This document shows, in pieces, positions 26,129 through 35,250 of a stretch of 64,000 bases of DNA. The translations under genes were made by a program, and so were the position numbers. This DNA comes from Paenibacillus sp. FSL R5-0341 (GTDB lineage: Bacteria > Bacillota > Bacilli > Paenibacillales > Paenibacillaceae), in the NCBI RefSeq assembly GCF_037975235.1, contig NZ_CP150241.1, positions 3,658,001 through 3,722,000 on the forward strand. Direction: 5' to 3'. Below the pieces are notes generated by a model. It did not search any database. It saw nothing but the letters and a program-made list of their open reading frames with translations, and was not told where the DNA came from. Each line of letters opens with the position of its first letter. The stretch's first letter is position 1.

Positions 26129-27424
26129 CTACCTCACATGACCTGTGGGCAGTTTGAGGATGCGCACTTGCTCACCCGCAGGAATGCCTTTTTTCTCAGG
26201 AGGAATAACAATCAGACAATCACTGTCTTTAATCGTAATCATCACGCTGGATTCATCTACACGGGCAGCAGCGGGTATAGCGTAAACCATTCCGTTGCGG
26301 ATTTCCGTGCGTCCTCGTACGAATCGTGTAAAATTGTTTACTTTGGTGTACTCTTCTTCCAAGATCGCGGTCCATTCTTCCAAGTAAGGATGAGCATCGG
26401 CTTGCATGGAACGAATGGTAGGACGAACAAATAGACCAAAACCCACAAAACAAGCACCCGGGTTACCCGAAAGCGCAAAAAGCAATTTGTCTTTGTACAC
26501 AGCAGCTGTGGTTACACTGCCTGGTCGCATCGTCACTTTGTTAAACAACATCTCTACATGTTCTTCCAACACAAGTTCACCCATAATATCATAATCTCCG
26601 ACGGATACACCGCCTGTGGTCACCACGATATCATTATCTTGAATGGCTTCTTCAAGTTTGGCCCTTGCTGTATTCACATCGTCTGCAATGGAACCATACA
26701 TCACCGGCTCTCCTCCCGCTTCAACGACCAGTGAACGCAGCATATAACTGTTGCTGTTCCGTATCCGACCTGGTTGCAGCGGCTCATCTACATCAAGCAA
26801 TTCCGTGCCTGTGGCGAATATCGCAACCTTAGGACGTTGAAATACGGGAACTTCTGCAATGCCAAAAGTCGCCAACACCGACTGCTCTCCTGCCCTGATG
26901 ATCGTTCCTGCTTCAAGCAGTTGCTGACCCTCCTGAACTTCCAGTCCAATTGGCGTGATGTTAGCACCCGGCAATATGTGTCGTTTTAATGCAATCCACT
27001 GTTCTCCATTCTCTTCCTTGCTCTCAGTCATCTCCATCATGACCACCGCATCCGCACCTTCTGGAACCTGTGCACCCGTCATGATGCGAGCAGTTGTACC
27101 TGAAACAATGGTGTGGTCCGAGGTATAACCGCAAGGAATTTCATCAATTACCCGAAACCAGATTTGATGATTACTCGTTGCATCTATGGTATCTGTACTT
27201 ATAATGGCGAATCCATCCATACCCGATCTCCGGAAGAACGGATACGGATGAGGTGCCTGAATATTCTCTGCAAGTGTACGTCCATGGGCAGACTCAAGGT
27301 TAACTTTCTCTATAGAGCCTGAAGTAACTCGTGCTGCTACTTTGGCTTGGGCATCCGGTACCTGTACAGCTGTACGGTGGAACTTGGCAGTTGTCATATC
27401 ATATGAATGTGAGTTTAGTTTCAA
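26129..27424 (-). CDS. moeA: Molybdopterin molybdenumtransferase
   Basis: This 431-residue protein inserts molybdate into adenylylated molybdopterin. Recognisable stretches are PFFRRSGMDGFAI, ARIMTGAQVPEGADAVV, IFATGTELLDVD, VVTTGGVSVGDYD and LFALSGNPGACFVGFG, covering MoeA domains I-IV. Length is usual. It probably starts at a TTG (27424) with AGGAGG eleven bases upstream; an ATG nine codons further in lacks a ribosome binding site. Together with mobB it provides molybdenum cofactor; other moa genes are not in the window. Confidence 0.93.
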   Translation of the reverse strand: MKLNSHSYDMTTAKFHRTAVQVPDAQAKVAARVTSGSIEKVNLESAHGRTLAENIQAPHPYPFFRRSGMDGFAIISTDTIDATSNHQIWFRVIDEIPCGYTSDHTIVSGTTARIMTGAQVPEGADAVVMMEMTESKEENGEQWIALKRHILPGANITPIGLEVQEGQQLLEAGTIIRAGEQSVLATFGIAEVPVFQRPKVAIFATGTELLDVDEPLQPGRIRNSNSYMLRSLVVEAGGEPVMYGSIADDVNTARAKLEEAIQDNDIVVTTGGVSVGDYDIMGELVLEEHVEMLFNKVTMRPGSVTTAAVYKDKLLFALSGNPGACFVGFGLFVRPTIRSMQADAHPYLEEWTAILEEEYTKVNNFTRFVRGRTEIRNGMVYAIPAAARVDESSVMITIKDSDCLIVIPPEKKGIPAGEQVRILKLPTGHVR

Positions 27425-27565
27425 AAGTATTCTTACCTCCTAAAGACATACATCGTTTAAGAAAGTGTAGCCCGAATGCTTTAAGATGACAAGTACATCG
27501 CTCACATCCAACATGAAAGCAAGCGTATATGCCCATAATACAAATGACAAAGGGAGGCGATCATC

Positions 27566-27856
27566 ATGAGTGAACGATGTGAATTATGCGGAAGAGAATC
27601 TGTGGACACAACCATTCATCATCTGACTCCCAAAGAAATGGGAGGAGCATTTCTGCCTACAGCCGACCTGTGCATCCCCTGTCATAAACAGATCCATTCG
27701 TTATATACCAATCGGGACATTGTGACTCTTGGTCTTACCGACCTGCCGTCTTTGAGACAGGACGAACGAATGATGCCATTTATCCGCTGGATTCGCAAAC
27801 AGCCTGCTTCAACAATTCCCCGCGTACGAAAATCCAATCATGTTCGCAAGTCGTAA
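27566..27856 (+). CDS. HNH-type endonuclease-like small protein
   Basis: This 96-residue protein has the zinc-ribbon plus HNH arrangement: CELCG, then IHHLTPKEMGG with the catalytic His pair, and CIPCHKQIH closing the metal site. It resembles small stand-alone HNH proteins of Bacilli such as YisB. A nuclease function is inferred from the motif only. GGGAGG precedes the ATG. It converges with the DUF4247 gene over a shared terminator. Confidence 0.8.
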   Translation: MSERCELCGRESVDTTIHHLTPKEMGGAFLPTADLCIPCHKQIHSLYTNRDIVTLGLTDLPSLRQDERMMPFIRWIRKQPASTIPRVRKSNHVRKS

Positions 27857-27859
27857 AGC

Positions 27860-27926
27860 AAAAAGAACAGCTCCAAGGTAAAAGCGGATAGAGATAAATC
27901 CGTCATACCTTTTCGCTGTTCTTTTT
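27860..27926. terminator. Bidirectional terminator between HNH and DUF4247 genes
   Basis: AAAAAGAACAGC (27860-27871) and GCTGTTCTTTTT (27915-27926) pair perfectly, with inner AAGGT/ACCTT and CGGAT/ATCCG stems. There is a T run in both directions. Confidence 0.85.
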
Positions 27927-27969
27927 GGATTGGATTATATGTTGGGCAGCCAAGCTTATGAATAAATCA

Positions 27970-28716
27970 TTATCTACGCCTCATAATTCGACCGCCGCCA
28001 ACTCTGGTTTTCGGTTTTTTGTAGGATTTCTTTGGTGAATCAAACAACCCGCCCAGACCACCACTGCTTTTGTTACGATCAATGGTTCCCTTGCTCTGAT
28101 CCTTATTGCGATTGAATAATCCTCCGCCAGATCCCACGCTTGAATCTTTATCGCTTCCGCGCCTCGTGATTGTACCTTTTCGATCCACAGTAATGGGTGG
28201 AGCAACTTTCTTGTCATTACTTGTTGGTGTACGGTAAGATCCTGCACTCGGTTTATACGTATCTTTATTGGTGTATCCCCGATAATTCCCATTGCCCCGT
28301 CCACCAAAAGAATCGAACAGATTACCTATTAATGTAGCGGTCAGGTAACCTTGTAAAAAAGATGAATCGTAGTTCTGCCGAACATACTCCTTTGAGTCCA
28401 CCTCAACCAAGGTATCCTCCGGCTTGTTCGGATCTTGTTGCAGATGATAATACTCGTCCTGATACACCAGGAACATACGCTCCGTGTTCTCTGCCGAGAT
28501 CTGATCCGGTTGCCTTTGGTCAGACAATTCCTGAGCCACTTCCGGAACCGTACGGTCCGAGGCCCGGTACACATAGGACGTTGAGTTACCACTGCCATTA
28601 ACCGATTCAAGCGGATATGTGTCCTGAACAGAAGGTGCTCCGCACGCGGACAACAGAGACATCACAAGGCTGAGGACCAGCATTAATTTTAATCCATGTG
28701 CCAAGCGTTTTTTCAT
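27970..28716 (-). CDS. DUF4247 lipoprotein of the psp-like operon
   Basis: This 248-residue protein has a lipoprotein signal (hydrophobic LMLVLSLVMSLLSAC lipobox). A globular part up to about residue 140 matches DUF4247 (NTERMFLVYQDEYYHLQQDP, SSFLQGYLTATLIGNLFDSF), and a long basic, Gly/Ser/Lys-rich tail ends in RIMRRR. The tail looks disordered and could contact the cell wall or membrane lipids. The function is not established. It is the last gene of the PspA-DUF350-DUF4178 operon, 11 bases after the DUF4178 gene, and ends at the bidirectional terminator. Confidence 0.8.
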   Translation of the reverse strand: MKKRLAHGLKLMLVLSLVMSLLSACGAPSVQDTYPLESVNGSGNSTSYVYRASDRTVPEVAQELSDQRQPDQISAENTERMFLVYQDEYYHLQQDPNKPEDTLVEVDSKEYVRQNYDSSFLQGYLTATLIGNLFDSFGGRGNGNYRGYTNKDTYKPSAGSYRTPTSNDKKVAPPITVDRKGTITRRGSDKDSSVGSGGGLFNRNKDQSKGTIDRNKSSGGLGGLFDSPKKSYKKPKTRVGGGRIMRRR

Positions 28717-28727
28717 TGGAACCTCTC

Positions 28728-29234
28728 CTAGCTCGAACGAATCACTTTGATATCCGCAGGAATAATGGACTCACCCTCATACAGTGTAAACCTTCTGTCT
28801 TGCCACTCTACGCGAAGAAGCATATTATCATCCGACTGATACTGCCATACCAATTGTTCTCCAGCCTGGCCATACGGCGTTCTGCCTGCCGTAGACACCA
28901 TGCCACCATATTCTTCCTCCAGATGATATGCGCGTCCATCCAGATCCAGCAATGTAGGCACCTCATCAGGTGCATCTAGTCTGCCATCAATTGGTGTATA
29001 TAAGGCATAACGGGTGATTTCCCGTTCTTCAATATGCAAATAGCGAAATGCGGTACCATCCTGCAGCGTAAGCACAACGGCATTTCGAGCGCGATTTTGT
29101 ACCCGACCAACGACTTCATAAGTGACCAGAGAAACCTCACAGATATCACCAGGTGCAAGCTGAAGCATGGTTTTCTCAGCCTGCAGTGGTTCAGGTTTCG
29201 TTAGTATTCCTTTAATTCGTTTCCATACACTCAT
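28728..29234 (-). CDS. DUF4178 domain protein
   Basis: This 168-residue soluble protein fits DUF4178: LAPGDICEVSLVTYEVVGRVQ near the N-terminus, then LEEEYGGMVSTAG and DNMLLRVEWQDRRFTLYEGE, a beta-rich domain found beside PspA, DUF350 and aminopropyltransferase-like genes in many bacteria. Its biochemical role is unknown. It is tightly linked to its neighbours (23 bases after DUF350, 11 bases before DUF4247). AGGAG precedes the ATG. Confidence 0.8.
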   Translation of the reverse strand: MSVWKRIKGILTKPEPLQAEKTMLQLAPGDICEVSLVTYEVVGRVQNRARNAVVLTLQDGTAFRYLHIEEREITRYALYTPIDGRLDAPDEVPTLLDLDGRAYHLEEEYGGMVSTAGRTPYGQAGEQLVWQYQSDDNMLLRVEWQDRRFTLYEGESIIPADIKVIRSS

Positions 29235-29257
29235 GAGAATTACTCCTGTTCCTTATC

Positions 29258-29659
29258 TTATAAACAAGCTGCAATAATCAGTGCGCCCACGATATGTAAA
29301 GCGCCAGAGAACAAGCCGTATCCTGTCTTTCCTTGCTGAATTCCGGTATCCAGATCTAGGTTAGCCCATTTGCGAATCATAAAGTGTACGACACTCTCCA
29401 GAATCAACAAAATGATAAAGGATACCACGGAGACCAGCAATGCTTCTCCAAGATGACCAGCCGTAGAAATAGACGTAGCGAGTACATACCCTTGTGCAAA
29501 TAATTTCATAACCATACGTGTAGTAACGGCCATATTGCCAGCCTTAACTTCAGCAAAATCCTTATATTTCGTGAACAGTGAATCAACATACATCAGTACA
29601 AACAGCAAAACCGAACCAGATACGGTCCAGACCAGCATCGCCAAAATGTTCAAATCCAT
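29258..29659 (-). CDS. DUF350 (YjfL/UPF0719-type) membrane protein
   Basis: This 133-residue protein has four hydrophobic segments arranged as two similar pairs (about 8-27, 50-70, 74-95, 115-132), the layout of DUF350. Small acidic and Gly residues occur inside the helices. Its function is unknown; it recurs with pspA-like genes, which points to membrane integrity. The ribosome binding site (GGGGGC) is weak, so it may depend on translation from the pspA transcript. Confidence 0.82.
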   Translation of the reverse strand: MDLNILAMLVWTVSGSVLLFVLMYVDSLFTKYKDFAEVKAGNMAVTTRMVMKLFAQGYVLATSISTAGHLGEALLVSVVSFIILLILESVVHFMIRKWANLDLDTGIQQGKTGYGLFSGALHIVGALIIAACL

Positions 29660-29754
29660 TTACACAGCCCCCACATATCAACATGAACCGCATTTAAAAG
29701 CGAAGGAGAAACGCTCTTCTCCTCCGCTGGTTAACCCTGCTGACAACCAAGGTG

Positions 29755-30426
29755 TTAGTTCTTATTATCGTACTGTTTCATCAATGCTGCGAGTTCGTCT
29801 TCAACAGCCTGATCTTTACCCAACTTCTCGAACTCTTCGTCCAAAGACTTGCCTTTGGAGGACATTTCGTTGCTTGCTTCTGCCTGTGCTTCCATTTGCA
29901 TCATTTTCTCTTCCATACGTTTCATGCCAGCACTTGCCGTATCAGAGCCAAACCCATTCAACGCTTTGTTGATTTCCGTTTGAGCTTTTGCTGCATTATA
30001 ACGTGCTACCAATGTCTCACGTTTGTTCTTCATTTGAGTCAACTGCTTACGCATCTCGTCGAGCTTGCCACGCAGGTTATCTGCAGAAGCCTTGTTCTGA
30101 TCATAGCTAGTTTTGTACTCAGCCATCTTCTCTTCAGCAACCTTTTTCTCTTCTAAAGCACGTCGAGCCAAATCCAAATTCTGAGCACGAGCCGCCGTAT
30201 GCGCCTGCTCTTCACGTTTCTTCACCAGAGCTTCCTGCTCTTCGAATAGCTGCTTGAATTTCTTCTCAATGGCGATCTGTGCGGCTACTGCTTTCTCCGC
30301 ATCTTCCAGATCCTCTTGCATATCACGGATATATTGGTCCGTCATCTTGATTGGGTCTTCTGCCTTGTCGATAATGGCGTTGATGTTAGACATTGTTAAA
30401 TCACGCAATCGTTTGAAAATGGACAT
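29755..30426 (-). CDS. pspA: Phage shock protein A family (PspA/IM30)
   Basis: This is a 223-residue, almost wholly coiled-coil protein starting MSIFKRLRDL, with the PspA hallmarks EDPIKMTDQYIRDMQEDLEDAEKAVA and DLARRALEEKK, ending in an acidic tail (EELAALMKQYD type). PspA oligomerises on the inner face of stressed membranes and limits proton leak; it belongs to the ESCRT-III superfamily. The frame is open further upstream, but AGGAGGAAT before the ATG at 30426 defines the start. The gene heads a four-gene operon preceded by an ECF-type promoter at 30472-30497. Confidence 0.93.
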   Translation of the reverse strand: MSIFKRLRDLTMSNINAIIDKAEDPIKMTDQYIRDMQEDLEDAEKAVAAQIAIEKKFKQLFEEQEALVKKREEQAHTAARAQNLDLARRALEEKKVAEEKMAEYKTSYDQNKASADNLRGKLDEMRKQLTQMKNKRETLVARYNAAKAQTEINKALNGFGSDTASAGMKRMEEKMMQMEAQAEASNEMSSKGKSLDEEFEKLGKDQAVEDELAALMKQYDNKN

Positions 30427-30471
30427 TATGTTATTCCTCCTAGTCGATAATACATCGTATATAAACATACA

Positions 30472-30497
30472 TACGTAACAAGCTACAACTCGTTTCA
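30472..30497 (-). promoter_or_regulatory. ECF sigma (sigma-W-like) promoter of the pspA operon
   Basis: On the minus strand TGAAAC (30497-30492) and CGTA (30475-30472) are separated by exactly 16 bases, the consensus spacing for sigma-W-type promoters. The site is 46 bases upstream of the pspA ATG. Bacillus pspA (ydjF) is a known sigma-W target, which agrees with this reading. Confidence 0.75.
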
Positions 30498-30538
30498 ATT
30501 TTAGCAAATAAAATCAAAACTTGCGATTGTTCTTCATG

Positions 30539-30886
30539 TTAGGAAGATCCTTTATCCTTGTTCAGATGATCCTCCATTAGCCTCTCTGCAGTCTGCACGA
30601 TTTCGTCGATCTGCATCCGTGTAATGGAATCAAAATGGATACCCATGATCACCGTAACAGTTACTTTCAGCTGCAGGGCGGCCTTTCGGGCAAGCCGCTC
30701 ACACAGCTCTTGTTCCTTATGACCCGGAATATGTACCGTCGTCCCGCTTACGCGCTCATGATCCACGTAGAACGTGGCTACAGCACCAATATGCGCCTTT
30801 CCTCCGGTAACGAGAAAAACCTTATCATCTCCTGCCTCAATCACTTGTAAACGTATCGATTTCAAATCATATGTACTCATAACCAT
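30539..30886 (-). CDS. LpdD-like (prenylated-flavin chaperone domain) protein
   Basis: In this 115-residue protein GGKAHIGAVATF after a short beta strand, and the VTVTVIMGIHFDSI segment, resemble the small LpdD domain that accompanies UbiD-type decarboxylases. No ubiD or ubiX gene is in the window, so its partner, if any, is elsewhere. It begins at ATG 30886 or ATG 30880 after AAGGATAGGTGG, and lies upstream of the ECF promoter of pspA, so it forms a separate unit that may read into the operon. The family call is from memory. Confidence 0.55.
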   Translation of the reverse strand: MVMSTYDLKSIRLQVIEAGDDKVFLVTGGKAHIGAVATFYVDHERVSGTTVHIPGHKEQELCERLARKAALQLKVTVTVIMGIHFDSITRMQIDEIVQTAERLMEDHLNKDKGSS

Positions 30887-31034
30887 CCACCTATCCTTCT
30901 CTATATGTTATATATGGAGGAATTATGGCTTTCACAAGATAAATCCGCAATGAAAATTCTCACACTACGCATATTTTATGGACACCTCGGACATACCAAG
31001 GAGAACATCATTTTCGGAAAAGGAGGCCGTTATT

Positions 31035-31826
31035 ATGCGCGTACGCCTCATTATGCTGATGGTTATCGTTATTTTTTTTGGAGGATATCATGCTCCAGTT
31101 TCATCGGGGGATGCTTCAAGCCCGCCAAGTGAATCAGTATCAGTTTCAGATTCCGCGGAAGAAGAACAACTGACATTGGGACAATTACGTCAAAAATATG
31201 CGGATACGTTCAAAACGAATGGTCCTTCAACGAAGCAGGTTGCCCTGACTTTTGATGACGTGCCCGATCCACGATTTACTCCACAGGTATTAGATGTATT
31301 GAAGAAATATAAAGTCAGAGCTACATTCTTTATCGTTGGTAGTCGTGCTGAGAAACATCCGGATCTGGTGAAACGTATCGTTAAGGAAGGGCATATTGTT
31401 GGCAATCACAGCTACAATCATCCGGAATTCAGTAAGCTGTCGATGAATGCCTTTCGCAAACAAATTTTACATACTGGGGATATCATTCATCACCTAGCAG
31501 GATATACGCCCAAGATGATCCGACCACCTTACGGAGATATTAATGAAGAACAGCTGCAATGGGCTGCCAGACAACACTATAGCATTGTGAACTGGAACGT
31601 TGACTCACTGGACTGGAAAGGCCTCTCCAAGGAAGAGGTGAAGGATAACATCCTATCTGCCGTAAAACCCGGTTCCATCGTTCTGCAACATGCAGGGGGC
31701 GGTGTGGGTTCGAACCTGAATGGCACGATTGAGGCTTTACCTGAAATTATTGAGGAACTGCGTAATCGGGGGTATGAATTAGTCACCTTGGACGAGATGT
31801 TGGGGTTGCCAAAAGCCAAGGATTAG
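31035..31826 (+). CDS. Polysaccharide deacetylase (NodB homology domain)
   Basis: This secreted or membrane-anchored enzyme of about 263 residues begins with a signal-like MRVRLIMLMVIVIFFGGYHA. NodB motifs are in order: TFDDVPD (motif 1, with Val where Gly is usual), GNHSYNHPEFSKL (metal-binding H-x3-H), RPPYGD, WNVDSLDWKG and ILQHAGGG. It probably removes acetyl groups from peptidoglycan or chitin-like polymers outside the cell. The ATG at 31035 has AAAGGAGG upstream; longer in-frame starts lack one. It is divergent from the LpdD-like gene. Confidence 0.88.
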   Translation: MRVRLIMLMVIVIFFGGYHAPVSSGDASSPPSESVSVSDSAEEEQLTLGQLRQKYADTFKTNGPSTKQVALTFDDVPDPRFTPQVLDVLKKYKVRATFFIVGSRAEKHPDLVKRIVKEGHIVGNHSYNHPEFSKLSMNAFRKQILHTGDIIHHLAGYTPKMIRPPYGDINEEQLQWAARQHYSIVNWNVDSLDWKGLSKEEVKDNILSAVKPGSIVLQHAGGGVGSNLNGTIEALPEIIEELRNRGYELVTLDEMLGLPKAKD

Positions 31827-31854
31827 GATGTCCATGTAGGAAATGATGACGATG

Positions 31855-31901
31855 TTAAAAGGGTGCCTGTTCAATCGCAAAGTAGCGACTGGCAGACACC
31901 C
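31855..31901 (-). terminator. Terminator after the LysM-3D protein gene
   Basis: On the minus strand GGGTGTCTG pairs with CAGGCACCC (one T-G) around a TCGC/GCGA inner stem, followed by TTTT. Confidence 0.8.
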
Positions 31902-31931
31902 TGTTTGAATTCGTTAGATGTAATTCACTTT

Positions 31932-32606
31932 CTACTTCAGAATATAGAGCTCGATATCCTGGAAACCAAATGTGCTTACGGACTGCTTGCTACCAGGGAT
32001 AAAGATATCAATCCGGTGACCCTTGATTGCACCGCCCACATCACGTGCTGTAGCTACAAAAGCCTGTTTTGGCAATCCCGGATGGCTGTGACCGGTTACC
32101 AGTACTTTGGTTCCAAGTGGAATCACACTTGGATCAACTGCGATCGTACCCAGTTCAAGATCATTGCCGAAGTAATCCACAGCACCCCATCCTCCATTTT
32201 CGGACGGATCTGCAGAGTATGCCGTTGCTTTCACGTTCACTGCTTTACTGTAATCGAACGTTTTTCCCCAGGCTTGAACAACTTTGTTATCTGCGTTAAC
32301 GTCCAAGCTTGCTGTAGTAACAGTCTTCGCTTGAGTCTTGCTCTCTGTAGCCGCAGCAGCTGCTACATTGTTTGCCTTACCGGGAATCGTAATTTTCAAA
32401 CCACCATAAATATTGTAAGGCGAAATGTCGTTGTTTGCTTTAACCAACGTGTTGAGTGCTACTCCATACTGTTTCGATAAGGTGTAGAAGGTATCCCCTT
32501 CTTTGGCCACATGAACTGAATCTGCGTGAGCCGGAACGGCTTGAATAAGCATTGCTGTTGTCAATAATGCTACTGCTGTTTTGGCTATACGTTTCTTGTT
32601 AATCAT
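31932..32606 (-). CDS. LysM plus 3D-domain cell-wall protein (YocH-like)
   Basis: This 224-residue secreted protein has a signal peptide (about 1-28, ending VPAHA). A single LysM domain (about 30-75, VAKEGDTFYTLSKQYGV) binds peptidoglycan. A low-complexity Ala/Thr linker leads to a C-terminal 3D domain (about 120-224), whose three Asp lie in AVDYFGN, TIAVDPSVIPLGT and ARDVGGAIKGHRIDIF. The 3D fold resembles lytic transglycosylases such as MltA; YocH and Sps-type proteins act in wall remodelling. The gene is directly preceded by a c-di-AMP riboswitch, tying it to turgor or wall homeostasis. GGGAGG precedes the ATG. Confidence 0.9.
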   Translation of the reverse strand: MINKKRIAKTAVALLTTAMLIQAVPAHADSVHVAKEGDTFYTLSKQYGVALNTLVKANNDISPYNIYGGLKITIPGKANNVAAAAATESKTQAKTVTTASLDVNADNKVVQAWGKTFDYSKAVNVKATAYSADPSENGGWGAVDYFGNDLELGTIAVDPSVIPLGTKVLVTGHSHPGLPKQAFVATARDVGGAIKGHRIDIFIPGSKQSVSTFGFQDIELYILK

Positions 32607-32624
32607 GGTCTTCCTCCCTCATTA

Positions 32625-32798
32625 TGCCTGCGAAGTTAGTTGTCGGATTCGGATGAGGAGCCACCCTATAGGTCCTTCGTTACATGTGAAACGTTATGTA
32701 CCCCTAATTCACCCCAAGCAGTGTGCCATAGATCTTCCCCCTGCACGATCTGCATCGTTACATCCCCCGCACTCCCTGTCCGGAAGTTTCGGCAGAGT
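32625..32798 (-). ncRNA. c-di-AMP riboswitch (ydaO/yuaA type)
   Basis: On the minus strand the region carries the conserved blocks of the ydaO class: CTCTGCCGAA near the 5' end, a GTGCGGGGGA loop, GGGGTGAAT, TATAGGGTGGCTCCTCATC and the diagnostic CCGAATCCGACA followed by AACTAACTTCGCAGGC. It binds cyclic di-AMP and typically represses wall-hydrolase and potassium-transport genes. The 3' boundary lies only about 20 bases before the LysM-3D start codon, leaving no room for a separate terminator. Terminal stem limits are approximate. Confidence 0.85.
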
Positions 32799-32969
32799 TC
32801 AATATATCACAATTTTGTAACCTGAACTTGTAGTAATTCTTACCAAAAGGTTTTGAACATGTCATCAACTGTAAGAATACTGGATAATTCAGAATAGTTG
32901 GGCAACCCGATTTCTTTATATAAGGTAACAGAAAAGTTACTTTTCAAATCTAGAAATGATTATTACGCA

Positions 32970-33010
32970 CAAAAAAATAGCGTTACCGACTCGATGTCAG
33001 TAACGCTATT
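32970..33010 (-). terminator. Terminator after the polar amino-acid ABC transporter operon
   Basis: On the minus strand AATAGCGTTAC pairs with GTAACGCTATT through a GAC/GTC inner stem, followed by seven T. Confidence 0.9.
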
Positions 33011-33022
33011 AAATCATTTCAT

Positions 33023-33751
33023 TTAGAGTACTTTAGCAAGAAAATCACGTGTACGTGAATTTTTTGGTGCTCCAAACACCTCATCAGGTGTTCCTTCTTC
33101 TACAATGACCCCGCCATCCATGAACAGGATTCGGTCTCCCACTTCACGTGCAAAACCCATCTCATGTGTTACGATGACCATCGTCATCCCGCCTTCTGCA
33201 AGACGTTTCATGACATCCAGCACTTCACCGACCATCTCGGGGTCCAGTGCCGAAGTAGGCTCGTCAAACAGCATTACATGCGGCTGCATGGCCAATGCTC
33301 TTGCAATGGCGATCCGCTGCTTCTGTCCACCGGACAGCTGGTTCGGGAAAGTATCTTTTTTATCATACAAGCCCACAGTGTTTAGCAGATCAGCAGCGAT
33401 TTTCTCCGCTTCCTGCGTGGATTGCTTCTTCACTTTAATCGGGGCAATCGTAATGTTTTGCTGTACCGTTTTGTGTGGGAACAGGTTGAAATGCTGGAAC
33501 ACCATACCCATCTTCTCACGAGTCGCATTGATGTTGTGCTTCGGATCGGTGATTGATACGCCTTCAAAATCAATCTCTCCCGAGGTAGGCTGTTCCAACA
33601 AGTTCAGACAACGCAAGAATGTACTTTTACCTGAACCGGAAGGACCGATAACCACGACAACCTCACCTTTGCCAATCGTCACGTTAATGCCTTTAAGTAC
33701 ATCGTTATTACCATAAGATTTGTGTAATTGTCTAACGTCTATCACTTGCAC
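33023..33751 (-). CDS. Polar amino-acid ABC transporter ATP-binding protein (GlnQ type)
   Basis: This 242-residue cytoplasmic ATPase has Walker [11 protein letters not shown]-loop [10 protein letters not shown], signature LSGGQKQR, Walker [10 protein letters not shown] and H-loop VTHEMGFA. The [12 protein letters not shown] segment and overall length match the GlnQ/HisP group. It starts at a GTG (33751) after AAAGGAAG and overlaps the end of the upstream binding-protein/permease gene by 20 bases, so the two are translationally coupled. It energises uptake of a polar amino acid such as glutamine, arginine or cystine. Confidence 0.93.
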   Translation of the reverse strand: MQVIDVRQLHKSYGNNDVLKGINVTIGKGEVVVVIGPSGSGKSTFLRCLNLLEQPTSGEIDFEGVSITDPKHNINATREKMGMVFQHFNLFPHKTVQQNITIAPIKVKKQSTQEAEKIAADLLNTVGLYDKKDTFPNQLSGGQKQRIAIARALAMQPHVMLFDEPTSALDPEMVGEVLDVMKRLAEGGMTMVIVTHEMGFAREVGDRILFMDGGVIVEEGTPDEVFGAPKNSRTRDFLAKVL

Positions 33752-35195
33752 TCAACTTCCTTTCCAGTCGTCCCAGCAGCTTGGACAAAATGAACGTCAT
33801 TACAAAGTAGATGGCTGCTGCAATCAAAAATGGACTCAAACCTTGGTACGTAATGTTTTTGACTACACTTGCCTGATACATAATATCCACCATACCGATA
33901 ACGGAGATAATAGAGGATTCTTTGATAATAGTTATAAATTCATTACCGATCGCTGGTAATACAGCTTTGAAGGCTTGTGGCAATATAATGTAACGCATTG
34001 CTGCACCTCTGCCCATTCCGAGGGAACGCGCTGCCTCCAACTGACCACGATCCACACCTTGGATACCTGCACGGAAAATCTCCGCCAGATAGGCACCACT
34101 ATTGATTGAAAGTGTAATGATACCTGCCTGAAGTGCAGTGAAGTTAATGCCAAAGCTCAGGGAAAAACCATAATAAATAATCATCAATTGTACCAGCATC
34201 GGTGTGCCACGGATCACTTCAACGTAAGCCGTACCGATCCAGCGCAAGATTGCAGCGTCATGTAGACGGAACAAACAGATGATCAATCCAATAATTACCC
34301 CGAAGATAACGCCAAGTGCAGACAACAGAAGTGTGTATCCTACACCTGTAGCATAGAAACTTTTGTACTCCCAGAATACTTGGAAAATATTTTGTGATTT
34401 GTTCACTTTATCCGCCATCAAGAGGCTGGCGTCCGTCACCATCTGATTGATTTTATCTTCACTTTTCAATCGTTCCAGTGTTCCATTTACTGCAGCTAGC
34501 AGCTCGGTATTTCCTTTACGAATCCCGATTGCCGCTTCTGCTTGCTCTTCGTCCGGAACAGCAGCAGCAAGTCCAATGATATCGTCCAGATAACCTGCAG
34601 CAACAGTATCTTCAACGATTGCCGCGTCAATGCGTTTTGTTTGCAGTTGAAGCACGATATCCGAGATTTTATCCAGCGCAGTAAGTTTCGCTCCTGGAAT
34701 ACTCTGTCCGATCGTTTCCTGAATGGAGCCTTTCTGAACGCCAATTTTCGCATTTTCAAGTTCTGCCATGGTTGGATATTTGTCTTTATCCGCATTGCGA
34801 ACCATAATCACTTGTTTTGATTTATAATAGGTGTCGGAAAAATCGATACTTTTCTTCCGCTCATCCGTCGGCGTCATACCTGAAATTACCAGATCAACAC
34901 GCCCGCTCTGCAATGAAGGCAGAAGACCGTCGAAGCCCATATCCTCAATCACAAGCTCAGCGCCAAGATCTTTGGCAATCTCTTTGGCGATCTCAATATC
35001 GAAACCGACGATTTCATCTTTGCCATTAATCACTTTATGGAATTCATATGGTGCAAAATCGGCACTTGTACCGAGCACCAGCTTTTTACTGCTTGAATTA
35101 TCTGTAGTTCCACTTGCAAGTGCCACAGGAACGGCAGTCGTCAGCAGAACAACAAAGGTCAACAGCATCATGGTGTAACGACTTATCAATTTCAA
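33732..35195 (-). CDS. Amino-acid ABC transporter, fused substrate-binding protein and permease
   Basis: This 487-residue fusion has a signal peptide (1-28), a family-3 solute-binding domain (about 35-265, [12 protein letters not shown] ... [19 protein letters not shown] ... [21 protein letters not shown]), a linker, then a HisM-type permease domain (about 290-487) with [18 protein letters not shown] and the cytoplasmic [22 protein letters not shown] loop that contacts the ATPase. This layout is known from GlnP of lactic acid bacteria. Translation starts at a TTG (35195) after GGGGAG. Its promoter is at 35251-35279. Confidence 0.92.
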   Translation of the reverse strand: MKLISRYTMMLLTFVVLLTTAVPVALASGTTDNSSSKKLVLGTSADFAPYEFHKVINGKDEIVGFDIEIAKEIAKDLGAELVIEDMGFDGLLPSLQSGRVDLVISGMTPTDERKKSIDFSDTYYKSKQVIMVRNADKDKYPTMAELENAKIGVQKGSIQETIGQSIPGAKLTALDKISDIVLQLQTKRIDAAIVEDTVAAGYLDDIIGLAAAVPDEEQAEAAIGIRKGNTELLAAVNGTLERLKSEDKINQMVTDASLLMADKVNKSQNIFQVFWEYKSFYATGVGYTLLLSALGVIFGVIIGLIICLFRLHDAAILRWIGTAYVEVIRGTPMLVQLMIIYYGFSLSFGINFTALQAGIITLSINSGAYLAEIFRAGIQGVDRGQLEAARSLGMGRGAAMRYIILPQAFKAVLPAIGNEFITIIKESSIISVIGMVDIMYQASVVKNITYQGLSPFLIAAAIYFVMTFILSKLLGRLERKLSASDRR

Positions 35196-35250
35196 CCTTT
35201 TTCTCTCCCCTTACAATACATTGTATGCTTCTCATGTTGATGACTGAGTC

